Positions 8,836 to 17,761 of a DNA stretch of 64,000 nt are shown one piece after another. Position 1 is the stretch's first letter, and each line of letters opens with the position of its first letter. This DNA comes from Marinactinospora thermotolerans DSM 45154 (lineage in GTDB: Bacteria > Actinomycetota > Actinomycetes > Streptosporangiales > Streptosporangiaceae), in contig NZ_FUWS01000007.1 of assembly GCF_900167435.1 (NCBI RefSeq), positions 260,994 to 324,993 on the forward strand. The letters are read 5' to 3'. A program made the translations under genes and the position numbers. The notes below the pieces were generated by a model. The model saw only the letters and a list, made by a program, of their open reading frames with translations. It searched no databases and was not told the DNA's origin.

Positions 8836-9495
8836 TCAGCGCACCAGCCCGGCCCGGTAGGCGATGACGACCAGCTGGGCGCGGTCACGGGCGCCCAGCT
8901 TCACCATGGCCCGGCTGACGTGGGTGCGCGCGGTCGCGGGGCTGACGACGAGGCGGCGGGAGATCTCCTCGTTCGTCAGCCCCTCGCCGACCAACGCCAG
9001 GACCTCGCGTTCGCGTTCGGTGAGCGCGGACAGGTCGGGGCCGGGGGTACCGCGGGTCCGCGCCCCGCCGGCGAACTCGGCGATGACCCGTCGTGTCACC
9101 GAGGGGGAGAGCAGTGACTCGCCGGCGGCGGCGACCCGGACGGCGCGGAGCAGCTCGCCGGGGTCGCTGTCCTTGAGCAGGAAGCCCGCGGCTCCCGCGG
9201 CGAGCGCGTCGAAGACGTACTCGTCCAGTTCGAAGGTCGTGAGCACGACGACCCGGGTGGTCGCCAGCGACTCGTCGCCGGCGATCCGGCGCAACGCCGC
9301 GATACCGTCCAGGACCGGCATCCGCACGTCCATCAGCACCACGTCGGGCCGTTCACGCCGGACCAATTCGACAGCGGCGCGGCCATCGGCGGCCTCGCCC
9401 ACGAACTCCAGGTCCTCCTCGGCGTCCAGGAGGACCCGCAGTCCCATGCGGATCAGCGCCTGGTCGTCGGCGACGGCCACCCTGATCCTGGTCAC
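8836..9495 (-). CDS. NarL/FixJ-family response regulator
   Basis: The 219-aa protein has a receiver domain (VAVADD at the N-terminus, phospho-acceptor Asp56 in VLMDVRMP, conserved KDSDP) and a C-terminal LuxR-type HTH (LTEREREVLALVGEGLTNEEISRRL). It is a DNA-binding partner of the kinase encoded just upstream; the kinase stop and this GTG start overlap as GTGA. The start has a GGAGG immediately adjacent, closer than ideal, but the overlap and the typical receiver N-terminus support it. Confidence 0.92.
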   Translation of the reverse strand: MTRIRVAVADDQALIRMGLRVLLDAEEDLEFVGEAADGRAAVELVRRERPDVVLMDVRMPVLDGIAALRRIAGDESLATTRVVVLTTFELDEYVFDALAAGAAGFLLKDSDPGELLRAVRVAAAGESLLSPSVTRRVIAEFAGGARTRGTPGPDLSALTEREREVLALVGEGLTNEEISRRLVVSPATARTHVSRAMVKLGARDRAQLVVIAYRAGLVR

Positions 9496-10724
9496 CCTCC
9501 TTCCCCCGCCCCGCGTAGCGGAAGCTCGGCGCGTACCTCGAACCCGCCGCCGGGGCGCGGACCGGCCCGCAAAGCGCCGCCCACCGCCCTGGCACGCTCG
9601 CGCATCCCCGTGATCCCGGTCCCCTCGACGGGCGCGGAGCGCGCCGGCCCGTCGTCGGCGACCTCGACGACGAGGTGCGTCGGCAGGTGGGACAGGGTGA
9701 CCAGGATGTCGGCACCGTCGGCGTGGCGGACGGCGTTGGTCAGCGCCTCCTGGACGATGCGGTAGGCCGCGTGGCCGACCGCGGCCGGCGGGTGGGAGGG
9801 ATCGCCGTGGATCTGGAGCCGCGCCCGGCGCCCGGCGGCGGTGACCGTGGCGACGAGGTCGCCGACCCGTTCCAGGCCCGGCAGCGGGGCCGGGGAGGCG
9901 GCGGGTCCCGTGGCGCGGGGTTCGCGACCGTTGTCGGGGTCGCGGAACACCGCGAGCGTGCCGCGCAGCTCCGCGAGCGCCTCGTTGCTGGTGCGGCGGA
10001 TGGCCTCCAGCGACGGCGCGGCCTGCTCGGGGCGCCGGTCCAGCACGTGCAGCGCGACACCCGCCTGCATGCTGATCACCGAGAGGCTGTGGCCGACGAC
10101 GTCGTGGACCTCGCGGGCGATACGCAGCCGCTCCTCGTAGAGGGAGCGGCGGAGTTCCTCCTCGCGGTCCCGGCGGGTGTTCTCGCGGCGGATCCGCACG
10201 AGGGAGCCCAGCGCCATGGCCAGCACCGTCAGCGCCAGGAACCCCACGGCGGAACGTAGCGTGGCGGGATCGGCACGCCAGGGGGAGAGGGGGCCCGACC
10301 ATCCCGCGGCGATGACGGGCAGGATCAGCGCCGACCAGGGTGCCCAGACTCGCGGCGGGAGGGTCACCGCCAGCGAGAAGAGCCCCACCGCGAACAGCAG
10401 CAGGATCGGCCCGAAGGGACGGCCCGTGGCGAGGAACCCGGTGACCGCGGCCGCGGTGAGCGCGAACGCCGTGCGCGGCCATACCCGCTGTGCCATCACG
10501 CCGGCGGTCGCCACCGCCACCGCCGCATAGACGGTGACGGGCAACGGGGGGAGACGGTCGCCCGCCCACGGCGGGCCCGCGGCCCCGGGCTGCGGGCCGC
10601 CCTCGCCCATGCCGAGCTGGGCCCGCGTCGCGAACAGGACGAGGGAGCCGAGGAGGATCCCCAGCGGGATGTCCAGGGCCAGGACACGTGTGGTTCTCGG
10701 CGGCACTGCGGCACCCCCTCTCAT
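9492..10724 (-). CDS. Sensor histidine kinase (HisKA_3 type)
   Basis: The 410-aa membrane kinase has several predicted transmembrane segments in residues 17-175, a dimerisation/phospho-acceptor region with His207 in REVHDVVGHSLS, and an HATPase domain (IVQEALTNAVRHADG, GTGITGMRERARAVGG). It has no large extracellular domain, so the stimulus is probably membrane-associated; this is typical of DesK/LiaS-like kinases. It forms an operon with the response regulator. The promoter region is shared with the divergent SHOCT gene and contains repeated TGCGTA half-sites. Confidence 0.92.
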   Translation of the reverse strand: MRGGAAVPPRTTRVLALDIPLGILLGSLVLFATRAQLGMGEGGPQPGAAGPPWAGDRLPPLPVTVYAAVAVATAGVMAQRVWPRTAFALTAAAVTGFLATGRPFGPILLLFAVGLFSLAVTLPPRVWAPWSALILPVIAAGWSGPLSPWRADPATLRSAVGFLALTVLAMALGSLVRIRRENTRRDREEELRRSLYEERLRIAREVHDVVGHSLSVISMQAGVALHVLDRRPEQAAPSLEAIRRTSNEALAELRGTLAVFRDPDNGREPRATGPAASPAPLPGLERVGDLVATVTAAGRRARLQIHGDPSHPPAAVGHAAYRIVQEALTNAVRHADGADILVTLSHLPTHLVVEVADDGPARSAPVEGTGITGMRERARAVGGALRAGPRPGGGFEVRAELPLRGAGEGG

Positions 10725-10786
10725 GTGCCGGTACGGGCCGCGCTAACGACGATAGTCCTCCGCCCCTCATCGGACGTCGGCCGCCG

Positions 10787-10817
10787 TGCGTATCCGCGCT
10801 ACGCAGCGGTGCGTAGC
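10787..10817. promoter_or_regulatory. Three TGCGTA half-sites in the divergent promoter
   Basis: TGCGTA (10787), TACGCA (10800) and TGCGTA (10810) alternate in orientation. The last two lie within a perfect 8-bp inverted repeat GCTACGCA-GCGG-TGCGTAGC (10798-10817). The position between the kinase gene and the SHOCT gene fits an operator bound by the neighbouring NarL-type regulator. Confidence 0.55.
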
Positions 10818-10874
10818 CGCGAAGCCGCCCGCGGGGCGACGACACGGCGGGGTTCCGCGCGCGATCATCTCCGC

Positions 10875-11210
10875 ATGTACAGCATGTTCCTCGCCACGGG
10901 CGCGGCCGCATCCGGTGCCATCGCCCAGGCCGCCCCTTCCTGGGGCGACGGCCCGCCCTTGTTCCTGCACGCCTTCGGAGGCACCATGTTCCTGTTGTTC
11001 CTGCTGATCGGACTGGTCGTGTTCCTGTCCGTCCGCCGCCATGGGGGCCGCCCGCCGTGGGCCCGTCCGGCCGCCGAACCTCCCGAGACCAGCGCGAAAC
11101 GGATGCTGGCCGAACGGTTCGCGCGCGGCGAGTTGAGCGTCGAGGAGTTCATGGAGCGTGCCAGCGCGCTCAACTGGACCCCCGGTTCCCCGCCCAAGGG
11201 CCGGCGTTGA
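10875..11210 (+). CDS. Small membrane protein with SHOCT domain
   Basis: The 111-aa protein has one strong transmembrane segment (GTMFLLFLLIGLVVFLSV, about residues 36-53) and a C-terminal SHOCT motif (AKRMLAERFARGELSVEEFMERASAL). SHOCT is a short oligomerisation domain found at the C-terminus of many bacterial membrane proteins. It is divergent from the two-component genes across a shared operator-like region, so it is a plausible regulatory target. The start has no strong ribosome binding site; the ATG at 10884 is an alternative. Confidence 0.8.
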   Translation: MYSMFLATGAAASGAIAQAAPSWGDGPPLFLHAFGGTMFLLFLLIGLVVFLSVRRHGGRPPWARPAAEPPETSAKRMLAERFARGELSVEEFMERASALNWTPGSPPKGRR

Positions 11211-11222
11211 ACACTGCGGCTC

Positions 11223-11266
11223 CGCTCCCCCGCCCCGCGGGCCGAGGCCCGCGGGGCGGGGGAGCG
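11223..11266. terminator. 20-bp perfect GC hairpin
   Basis: The arms 11223-11242 and 11247-11266 are perfectly complementary around a CGAG loop, 12 bp after the SHOCT gene stop. There is no T-run. It is the likely terminator for that gene. Confidence 0.7.
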
Positions 11267-11476
11267 ATCGGGCGCCACCCGGACCGGGTGCCCCCATGGT
11301 CAGGGCCGGTCCGCCGCCTGTGGGCGGTGATCGAGCCGGGTCCACGCCGGCACCGGTCGCCTCGGCCCTGCCCCTCCGTCCTCTCCGGGCGGGTCCGGCG
11401 CCGCCCACGGGACTTCCCACCGCGCGGTCGGACCCATCCGGGCCCTCCCTCGGTCGGCCGTGAACGCACCGGCGTC

Positions 11477-12310
11477 TCAGGACCCCCGAACCTCGATCGA
11501 CGCGGCGTAGTCGGCGAAGTCCCGGGGCTCTCGGCCCAGCGCCCGCTGGACACCATCGGCGAGATAGGCGTTCGCTCCACGCCGGATCCTGCCGAACAGC
11601 ATGATGAACTGTTCGATCTCCTCGGCCGCGACGCCCCTGCGCGCCATCTCCTTCGCGTACTCCTCCTCCGTCACCGGGACGTAGCCGATGTCCCGGCCCG
11701 TCGCCCGCGCGATCTCCGCCACCGCGTCGCCGAAGGACAGCAGGCGCGGCCCGGTCAGCTCGTAGGCCTGCCCCGCGTGACCGTCATCGAGGAGCGCGGC
11801 CACCGCCACCTCGGCGATGTCCTCGGCGTCGATGAAGGGATCCAACCCGTCTCCGGTCGGCTGGCGCAGCTCCCCCGCCGCGATCCCCTCGGCCATGAAC
11901 CACGCCTCCGTGAAGTTCTGCGAGAACCAGCTCGGCCGCAGCAGCGTCCACTCCGCACCGGAGTCCTGTACGGCCTGTTCGACCGTGAGGAGCGCGGGAT
12001 CCCCTATCATCCACAGGTCCCGCGACGACAACAGCACCAGCCTGCGCGCTCCGCCGTCCACCGCGAGCCGGGCGAAGGCCCGCATCCGCTCCGCGGCGTC
12101 GGCACTCTGCGCATCGACCAGGTAGACCGCCTCCACCCCCGCCAGCGCCGGTTCCCAGGTCTCCTCGTCGTACCAGTCGAACCTGTGGCCGCCCGAGCGC
12201 GAGGCGGGGCGGGGGCGTGCGCCACGGCGGCGCAGCGCCTCGGTCACACGGCGGCCGGTCTTGCCGCTGCCGCCCAGGACGAGCACGTCCGTGTTCGGTG
12301 TTTTCGTCAT
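11477..12310 (-). CDS. NmrA-like NAD(P)-binding oxidoreductase
   Basis: The 277-aa protein starts with a Rossmann nucleotide-binding motif (VLVLGGSGKTGRRV) and continues with NmrA/atypical SDR signatures (WTLLRPSWFSQNFTE, PFIDAEDIAEVAVAAL, YELTGPRLLSFGDAV). Such proteins reduce quinones or act as redox sensors. The catalytic tyrosine of classical SDRs is not apparent. It is divergent from an AraC-type regulator with an 81-bp gap, the usual arrangement for a regulator and its target. Confidence 0.85.
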   Translation of the reverse strand: MTKTPNTDVLVLGGSGKTGRRVTEALRRRGARPRPASRSGGHRFDWYDEETWEPALAGVEAVYLVDAQSADAAERMRAFARLAVDGGARRLVLLSSRDLWMIGDPALLTVEQAVQDSGAEWTLLRPSWFSQNFTEAWFMAEGIAAGELRQPTGDGLDPFIDAEDIAEVAVAALLDDGHAGQAYELTGPRLLSFGDAVAEIARATGRDIGYVPVTEEEYAKEMARRGVAAEEIEQFIMLFGRIRRGANAYLADGVQRALGREPRDFADYAASIEVRGS

Positions 12311-12391
12311 ATCCACAGCCAAACAGCGCGAACCCGGACGATCCATGGGCGGATATCTCATTTCAATGTCCAGGCGTCTAAGGTCGTCGGT

Positions 12392-13336
12392 ATGGACGTG
12401 CTCACCGACCTCCTCTACGACCTGAACGCGCGCGGAGCGGTATTCGACCACTCCGCGCTGACGCCCCCGTGGTCGCTCCGGTTCCTCGGCGAGACCCCGC
12501 TCACCCTGGTGGCATCGCTGCGCGGTCAGGGGTGGATCGTGCCCGACGACACCGCACCGGTACCGATCGGTTCCGGTGATGTCGCGATCGTGGTGGGCCC
12601 CCGTCCCTGGACGGTCGCCGACACCGTCACCACACCACCGCGGTTCCTGGTCCGTGGTGACGGTTCCTGCCTCGCCGTGGAGGGCGAAGAGGCCCCCGGC
12701 GCCCCGGACCGCGACCACCGTGCCCCACCGGACACCGAAGACCCCGCGGTGCTGCTCATCGGTTCCTGCCGGCTGCGTGAGGAGCTGTGCGCGTGGCTGC
12801 TGGACGCACTGCCGCGGGTCCTCGTGGTTCCTCCGGACGGCCCCCGCCCCGTCATGGACCTCATCGTCGCCGAGACCGCGCGACACGCGCCGGGGCGGCA
12901 GGTCATCCTCGACCGCCTGCTGGACCTGCTGCTAGTGAGCACCCTGCGCGAGTGGTTCGCCCGCCCCGGGGTCACCATCCCGGCCTGGTACCGGGCCCTG
13001 GACGACCCCGTGGTCGGAAGGGCGCTGCGGCTCATGCACGACGACCCCGCCCACCCCTGGACGGTGGCGGAGCTGGCCTCCCGCTCGGGGGTCTCCCGGG
13101 CCACGTTCGCCCGCCGGTTCACCGAACTGCTCGGCGAGCCGCCGATGGCCTACCTCACCGCCTGGCGCGTGTGCCTGGCCGCCGACCTGCTCACCCAGAC
13201 GCAGGACACCGTGGCCACCATCGCCCGACAGGTCGGATACGCCGACGCCTTCAGCCTGAGCGGCGCCTTCAAGCGCGTCCGCGGTGTACGCCCCAGCGAG
13301 TACCGCCTGGCCGCCCGTGCCGCGCCCGGTGAGTGA
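12392..13336 (+). CDS. AraC-family transcriptional regulator
   Basis: The 314-aa protein has an N-terminal cupin-like effector domain (AraC_binding/cupin_6 type, residues about 1-190) and a C-terminal double HTH (WTVAELASRSGVSRATFARRF, then VATIARQVGYADAFSLSGAFKRVRGVRPSEYR). The start at 12392 is the ATG directly before DVLTDLLYDL, a common beginning in this subfamily. It probably controls the divergent NmrA-like gene and itself. Confidence 0.88.
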   Translation: MDVLTDLLYDLNARGAVFDHSALTPPWSLRFLGETPLTLVASLRGQGWIVPDDTAPVPIGSGDVAIVVGPRPWTVADTVTTPPRFLVRGDGSCLAVEGEEAPGAPDRDHRAPPDTEDPAVLLIGSCRLREELCAWLLDALPRVLVVPPDGPRPVMDLIVAETARHAPGRQVILDRLLDLLLVSTLREWFARPGVTIPAWYRALDDPVVGRALRLMHDDPAHPWTVAELASRSGVSRATFARRFTELLGEPPMAYLTAWRVCLAADLLTQTQDTVATIARQVGYADAFSLSGAFKRVRGVRPSEYRLAARAAPGE

Positions 13337-13376
13337 AGAAGGACCCGTGAGCGTCGCGGTCGCACCCCGGCGCCGC

Positions 13377-14252
13377 TCAGGCGATATCGGTGTCGCTGTC
13401 GCGCAGGGTCGAGACGATGGTCTCGACGACGTCCTCGCCCAGGGCGCCCTCCACCCCGGTGTGGACGTCGATGATCAGCAGGCGGGTCCCCGCGCCGTCG
13501 CCGTCGGTGGGGACCCCGACGGCGTGGACACGGGCCGTCGCCGGGTCGCAGTCGGGATCGTCCTGGCGCACCTCGACGTCGACGACGGCGTGGTGCCCGC
13601 TCAGTCCATTGGCCGCGAACTCCTCGACCGAGGCCGTGGAGACCTCGGGTTGTCCCGCCTCGGTGTGGTAGGAGGCGAGCGCCCATTGAAGGGCCGCCGC
13701 CTCGGTCATCTCCTCGGTGTCGGCGGAGTCGACGATGCCGCGCGCGCCCAGTTCTGCCAGCGATCGGTGGTCACAGCGGTATCCGTCGTGGTAACCGGCC
13801 GTCCCGCTCATGGAGACCTGGTCCCCCTCGGCTCCCTCCCACCCGCGGATCGTGGTGGGGGTGTCGACCGTCCAGCCGTCTCCGCCGGGGACCTCGTAGG
13901 TCAATCCCCACTTGGCCACGCGGACCGCGGTCCACCCTTCCTGAAGGGTCGTCTCGGCGGGGGCCTCCGCCGGGGGCCGTTCCTCCTCCTGGGAGGACGG
14001 GGTCTCCTCCCGTGTGGGGGCCGCGGCCTCCTGCGAGGAGCCGCCCTGCGGGGGAGAGGCGACCGCCTCCCCCGTGTCTTCGCGCAGGGTGATGACGACC
14101 ACCGCGCCCGCGACGATGAGCACCGCGGCGAACACGATGGCCAGGACCGCCGCCATCATGGGGCTCACGCCCCCGGCCGCGGGGCGTCGGGGCTCGTGCG
14201 TGGCGGGCCGCTCCCAGCCACCGCCCCTCGGATCGTGTCCAGGCCAAGTCAC
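13377..14252 (-). CDS. Membrane-anchored hypothetical protein
   Basis: The 291-aa protein has a Pro/Gly-rich N-terminus, one transmembrane segment (MMAAVLAIVFAAVLIVAGAVVVITL, about residues 32-56), a Ser/Glu/Pro-rich linker and an extracytoplasmic globular domain that contains few cysteines (YRCDHRSLAELG, DPDCDPATARV), possibly one disulfide. The domain resembles the actinobacterial secreted domains of unknown function found behind a single membrane anchor. I do not recognise a catalytic motif. No operon partner is evident. Confidence 0.75.
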   Translation of the reverse strand: MTWPGHDPRGGGWERPATHEPRRPAAGGVSPMMAAVLAIVFAAVLIVAGAVVVITLREDTGEAVASPPQGGSSQEAAAPTREETPSSQEEERPPAEAPAETTLQEGWTAVRVAKWGLTYEVPGGDGWTVDTPTTIRGWEGAEGDQVSMSGTAGYHDGYRCDHRSLAELGARGIVDSADTEEMTEAAALQWALASYHTEAGQPEVSTASVEEFAANGLSGHHAVVDVEVRQDDPDCDPATARVHAVGVPTDGDGAGTRLLIIDVHTGVEGALGEDVVETIVSTLRDSDTDIA

Positions 14253-14324
14253 GGCCCCGACTCTAGAGGATCGACGCGCGCCCGTTCCGCACCGGTACGG
14301 CCCGGGAGCCGGGCGGCCGGGGTC

Positions 14325-15200
14325 TCAACCGGCGTTCAGCGCGGCCCGGGCCGCCTCCAGCGCCGTCGTCCGGTAGGCCGCACCGTACAGGCAGACGTGC
14401 ACGAGCAGGGGGTGGAGCTGGTGCAACGGGACACGGGCGCGCCACCCCGAGGCCAGGGGAGCCGCCTCGTTGTAGGCGTCGCGCACCCGGTCCAGGTGGG
14501 GGAGCCCGAACAGCGACAGCATCGCGAGGTCGGTCTCGCGGTGGCCCCCGTGCGCCGCCGGATCGACGGCCACGGCGCCGTCGTCCTGCCAGATCACGTT
14601 GCCGTTCCACAGGTCGCCGTGCAGGCGCGCGGGGGGCTCCGGGGTGCCGGCCAGGTCATCGATGGCGTCGAGGACCTTCTCGACGAGCCGCACGTCGGAG
14701 GCGGTGAGCGCGCCCCGATCGGCCGCCCGCCGCAGGTAGGGCCGGACGCGCTGCTCGGCGTAGAACTCGGGCCAGGAGTCGTGGGGGGTGTTGTCCAACG
14801 GCAGCGGACCGATGTAGCCGTCCCATTCGGCGCCGAAGGAGTCCGCACCGGCCAGGTGCATCGCGGCGAGGGCGTGCCCGAAACGTTCCGCGGCCTCCGG
14901 GGAGGGGGCGCTCTCCTCCACCCAGTCCAACACCAGCATGGTGTCGTCCCAACCGGCGACCGCGGGGACCGGCGCCCCGAAGGAGCGCCTCAGCCAGCCG
15001 AGGCCGAGCGCCTCGGCCCGGAAGAGTCCGACCGGGACCCCGTCGGGGTCGTGCCCGGCGGCGGCCTTGACGAACAGTGGGGAGGCGTCGGCGCGTTCGG
15101 CCCGGTAGAGCTCCCAGGTGTGGCTGGTGCCCAGGGGGATGACGGTGGCGACGTCGCGCCCGGTGAGCCCGGCGACGCGGTCGGCGATCGAGGACGGCAC
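14325..15200 (-). CDS. Fructosamine kinase family protein
   Basis: The 291-aa protein has the aminoglycoside-phosphotransferase-like fold of FN3K enzymes: an N-terminal lobe with LFVKAAAG (ATP lysine), the catalytic loop ARLHGDLWNGNVIW and a metal-binding VDPAAHGGHRETDLAML. FN3K phosphorylates sugar adducts on protein amines so that they fall off (deglycation). It ends close to the left neighbour and begins 10 bp after the phosphatase gene, on the same strand, so the two are probably co-transcribed. A fructosamine kinase beside a low-molecular-weight phosphatase is a recurrent arrangement in bacteria. Confidence 0.9.
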   Translation of the reverse strand: MPSSIADRVAGLTGRDVATVIPLGTSHTWELYRAERADASPLFVKAAAGHDPDGVPVGLFRAEALGLGWLRRSFGAPVPAVAGWDDTMLVLDWVEESAPSPEAAERFGHALAAMHLAGADSFGAEWDGYIGPLPLDNTPHDSWPEFYAEQRVRPYLRRAADRGALTASDVRLVEKVLDAIDDLAGTPEPPARLHGDLWNGNVIWQDDGAVAVDPAAHGGHRETDLAMLSLFGLPHLDRVRDAYNEAAPLASGWRARVPLHQLHPLLVHVCLYGAAYRTTALEAARAALNAG

Positions 15201-15210
15201 GGCGCCCCTC

Positions 15211-15729
15211 CTAGTGCGGGCCGAGCAGAGCGGTCAGTTCGTCGGTGAGCCCCTTGGCCGCGGCCTCGATCATGCTGAGCACCGCCGTGAAGCCGTCGTC
15301 ACCCCCGTAGTAGGGGTCGGGGACCTCGGGGTTGGGCCCGACACCGGGGGCGAAGGAGCGGAACAGCCGAATCCTGCCCTCGGCGACGTCCTCGTCGGGC
15401 GCCAGGGCGCGGAGGTCGGCGAGGTTGTCGGTGTCCATCGCCAAGATGAGGTCGCGTTCGGCGAACCAGCCCGCGTCGAACTGGCGGGCGACGTGCTCGA
15501 ACGTGTAACCGTGGACACGCAGCGCGGAAGCCGCGCGTTCGTCCATGGCCGAGCCGATGTGCCAGTCGCCCGTGCCCGCGCTGTCCACGGACACCTCGTT
15601 CGCCAGGCTGGCCCGCTCCAGATCTGCGAGCAGTACCTTCTCGGCCATCGGGGAGCGGCAGATGTTGCCGAGGCACACGAAGCAGATGCGGTACGGACCT
15701 TCGGGGTCACGGGGTTGGGGCAGGCTCAT
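15211..15729 (-). CDS. Low molecular weight protein-tyrosine phosphatase
   Basis: The 172-aa protein has the P-loop CLGNICRS (Cys19, Arg25) near the N-terminus and the general-acid loop DPYYGG near the C-terminus, as in LMW-PTPs. It dephosphorylates phosphotyrosine or related small substrates in the cytoplasm. ATG at 15729 is preferred; an in-frame GTG 9 bp upstream is possible. First gene of a two-gene unit with the fructosamine kinase. Confidence 0.9.
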   Translation of the reverse strand: MSLPQPRDPEGPYRICFVCLGNICRSPMAEKVLLADLERASLANEVSVDSAGTGDWHIGSAMDERAASALRVHGYTFEHVARQFDAGWFAERDLILAMDTDNLADLRALAPDEDVAEGRIRLFRSFAPGVGPNPEVPDPYYGGDDGFTAVLSMIEAAAKGLTDELTALLGPH

Positions 15730-15888
15730 GTGTCCCACGGTAACCGAGTTCCCCTCGGGAGACGGGGACCCGGCGCGGTCGGGTCCGGATCGGGGTGCTG
15801 CGCCGCCGGGTCCGGTCTCCCCGGCCGCCTTCGGACCGTGTGACGCCGTGGTTGGTCTTCTGTCGGCCCCCGCCCCTACAGTCGCCCC

Positions 15889-16428
15889 ATGGCCCTCTCA
15901 CGTCGCCGCGCGATCGCGCTGGCCGTCGTCGTTCCCACCGTCCTGATCGCCCTGTTGGACGGGTGGCGGTCGTCCTTCCTGTCCTGGCCGGTGACGCTGG
16001 TCCAGGTGGCCGTGACGGTGGGGGTGGTCGTACTGCTGCTGCGCGTCGCCCTGCCGGGTGTGGCGTCCCGGGCGGCCACGATGGCCGTGTTCCTCCTCGG
16101 CTGGGGCGTGGTGGTGCTGGCCGCGGGCGCGGGCGAGGCGGTGGCCACCCTGGTGAACAACGAGTTGGCGCTGGGTGGGATCGCCGTGGGGGCGGGCACG
16201 GAGCCGTCGTTCGGGTGGTTCGCCTACACCCCGCTCGGACCTCAGGCGCACGGCGGCCTGAGCATGGACGCCGACTACGCTTCCCCGTCCCCTTTCGCGG
16301 GTTCGCTGCTGCCCCACGGCACCGCGGCCCTCGCCCTGGGGCTGGGCTGGGTGTCGGGCGGGGCCGGCGCCCTGGCCTACGCTCGCACCGCCCACCTGGA
16401 GCGGGAGGACGGGACCGCCTCCTCCTGA
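15889..16428 (+). CDS. Four-segment integral membrane protein, unknown function
   Basis: The 179-aa protein has hydrophobic segments near residues 8-25, 33-53, 60-82 and 144-165, with a longer loop between the third and fourth (GTEPSFGWFAYTPLG). No recognised catalytic motif is visible. It stands alone between the divergent phosphatase gene and the convergent metQ gene. Codon bias is typical of the window, which supports it as a real gene. Confidence 0.7.
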   Translation: MALSRRRAIALAVVVPTVLIALLDGWRSSFLSWPVTLVQVAVTVGVVVLLLRVALPGVASRAATMAVFLLGWGVVVLAAGAGEAVATLVNNELALGGIAVGAGTEPSFGWFAYTPLGPQAHGGLSMDADYASPSPFAGSLLPHGTAALALGLGWVSGGAGALAYARTAHLEREDGTASS

Positions 16429-16826
16429 TCGCGCTCCCGGTGTCGTTCTCCGCGTCCGGCGGCCCGCGCGATCCGGTCCCTCATCGCCGGAGGCGTCGCC
16501 GGAACCGGGCATCGGGGCCGCGTCCGACGCGCCCGCCCGCCGTGGCCGGACGGGCGCCCGGCACCGGCCTGGCCCCGGCGCGTCGAGGTTCGGATCCCCG
16601 GTCCCGGGCGGGGGCGCTGTTCAGTAGCGGGCCGGTGGGGGCGTCCCCGACCACCGACGGCGTCCCGTGGCCCGCGGGCGTGGACGAACGCGGTCCGGCC
16701 CGGTGGCGGCGCGCCGGACCGGACGAGCCGCGTGGGGAGCCGCCGTGTCACCGGCGCCCCGGACAGGAGAAGCGGCCGTCTCCCAGGAGGGCCCGGTCAC
16801 GCCTTACCGCGGGCGGCCGGGGGTCT
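16429..16826. other. Intergenic, no gene seen
   Basis: About 400 bp between convergent genes. Reading frames here have poor third-position bias and no start with a ribosome binding site. I see no RNA gene or clear terminator. Confidence 0.5.
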
Positions 16827-17657
16827 TCAGGACTGTCCGGAGGCCACCGGGATGACCGTGCCGCTGTACTCCTCCTCGATGAACCGGGCGACCTCCTCGG
16901 AGGTGAGGATCTCGGCGAGCTTCTGTACCCGCGGGTCGTCCTGGTTGTCCTGGCGGGCGGCGAGGATGTTGATGTAGGGGCTGCCCTCGTAGCGTTCCAG
17001 CAGGATGGCGCTCTCGTTGGCGCTGAGGTCGGCGTCCAGGGCGTAGTTGGCGTTGACGATGGCGGCGTCGACGTCCTCGAGGGAGCGCGGGAGCTGGGCG
17101 GCGTCGATCTCGCGGAACTCCAGGTCCTTGGGGTTGTCCTCGATGTCCGCCAGGGAGAAGGAGCTCTCCTCGATCCCCTCGGCCAGGGTGATGAGCCCGC
17201 CCTCTTGGAGCAGCAGCAGCGCCCGGTACTCGTTAGTGGGGTCGTTGGGCAGCGCGACGGTGGCGCCGTCGGGCAGCTCCTCGACCGAATCCACGGTGAA
17301 GGAGTACAGCCCCAGTGGCGGCAGGTAGACCTCGGTCACCGGGACGAGGTCGGTGCCGCTGTTGGCGTTGTAGTCCTCCAGGAAGGGCGCGTGCTGGAAC
17401 AGGTTGGCGTCGAGCTCGCCTTCGGCGAGGGCGGCGTTGGGGGCGTTGTAGTCGGCGAACTCCTGGATCTTCAGGTCGAGTCCGGCGTCGGCGGCGAGCT
17501 CGTCGCGGACGAATTCCAGGACCTCGCCGGCGGGGACGGCGGTGGCGCCGACCGTGAGGGTGTCCTCTCCCCCTCCCGCCTGTTCCGAGGGGGCGCCACA
17601 GGCCGCGAGGCCCAGGGCGACGGTGGCTCCCGTGACGGCGGCGGTGATGCGGCGCAT
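16827..17657 (-). CDS. metQ: MetQ/NlpA-family methionine-binding lipoprotein
   Basis: The 276-aa protein has a lipoprotein signal (LGLAAC, Cys20) followed by the NlpA domain (TLTVGATAVPAGEVLEFV, YNAPNAALAEGELDANLFQHAPFL, VALPNDPTNEYRALLLLQ). It binds methionine outside the membrane for a MetNI importer. No metN or metI genes are adjacent, so it is an orphan component here. The ribosome binding site GGGAGC precedes the ATG. The upstream region contains an inverted repeat that may be an operator. Confidence 0.9.
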   Translation of the reverse strand: MRRITAAVTGATVALGLAACGAPSEQAGGGEDTLTVGATAVPAGEVLEFVRDELAADAGLDLKIQEFADYNAPNAALAEGELDANLFQHAPFLEDYNANSGTDLVPVTEVYLPPLGLYSFTVDSVEELPDGATVALPNDPTNEYRALLLLQEGGLITLAEGIEESSFSLADIEDNPKDLEFREIDAAQLPRSLEDVDAAIVNANYALDADLSANESAILLERYEGSPYINILAARQDNQDDPRVQKLAEILTSEEVARFIEEEYSGTVIPVASGQS

Positions 17658-17728
17658 GGCGTTGTGCTCCCTGATGGGTCGGACGGGGATAGACGGACGG
17701 CCGCCGTGGAGGAACCGCGGCGGCCGAA

Positions 17729-17761
17729 TTTCCTACTTGTCCGATCATATTTAGGTAGGAA
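17729..17761. promoter_or_regulatory. Inverted repeat in the metQ promoter region
   Basis: TTTCCTAC (17729-17736) and GTAGGAA (17755-17761) form an inverted repeat flanking a possible minus-strand -10, TATGAT (17744-17749). The region is AT-rich. A repressor site is inferred; the space is too small for an S-box riboswitch. Confidence 0.35.
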
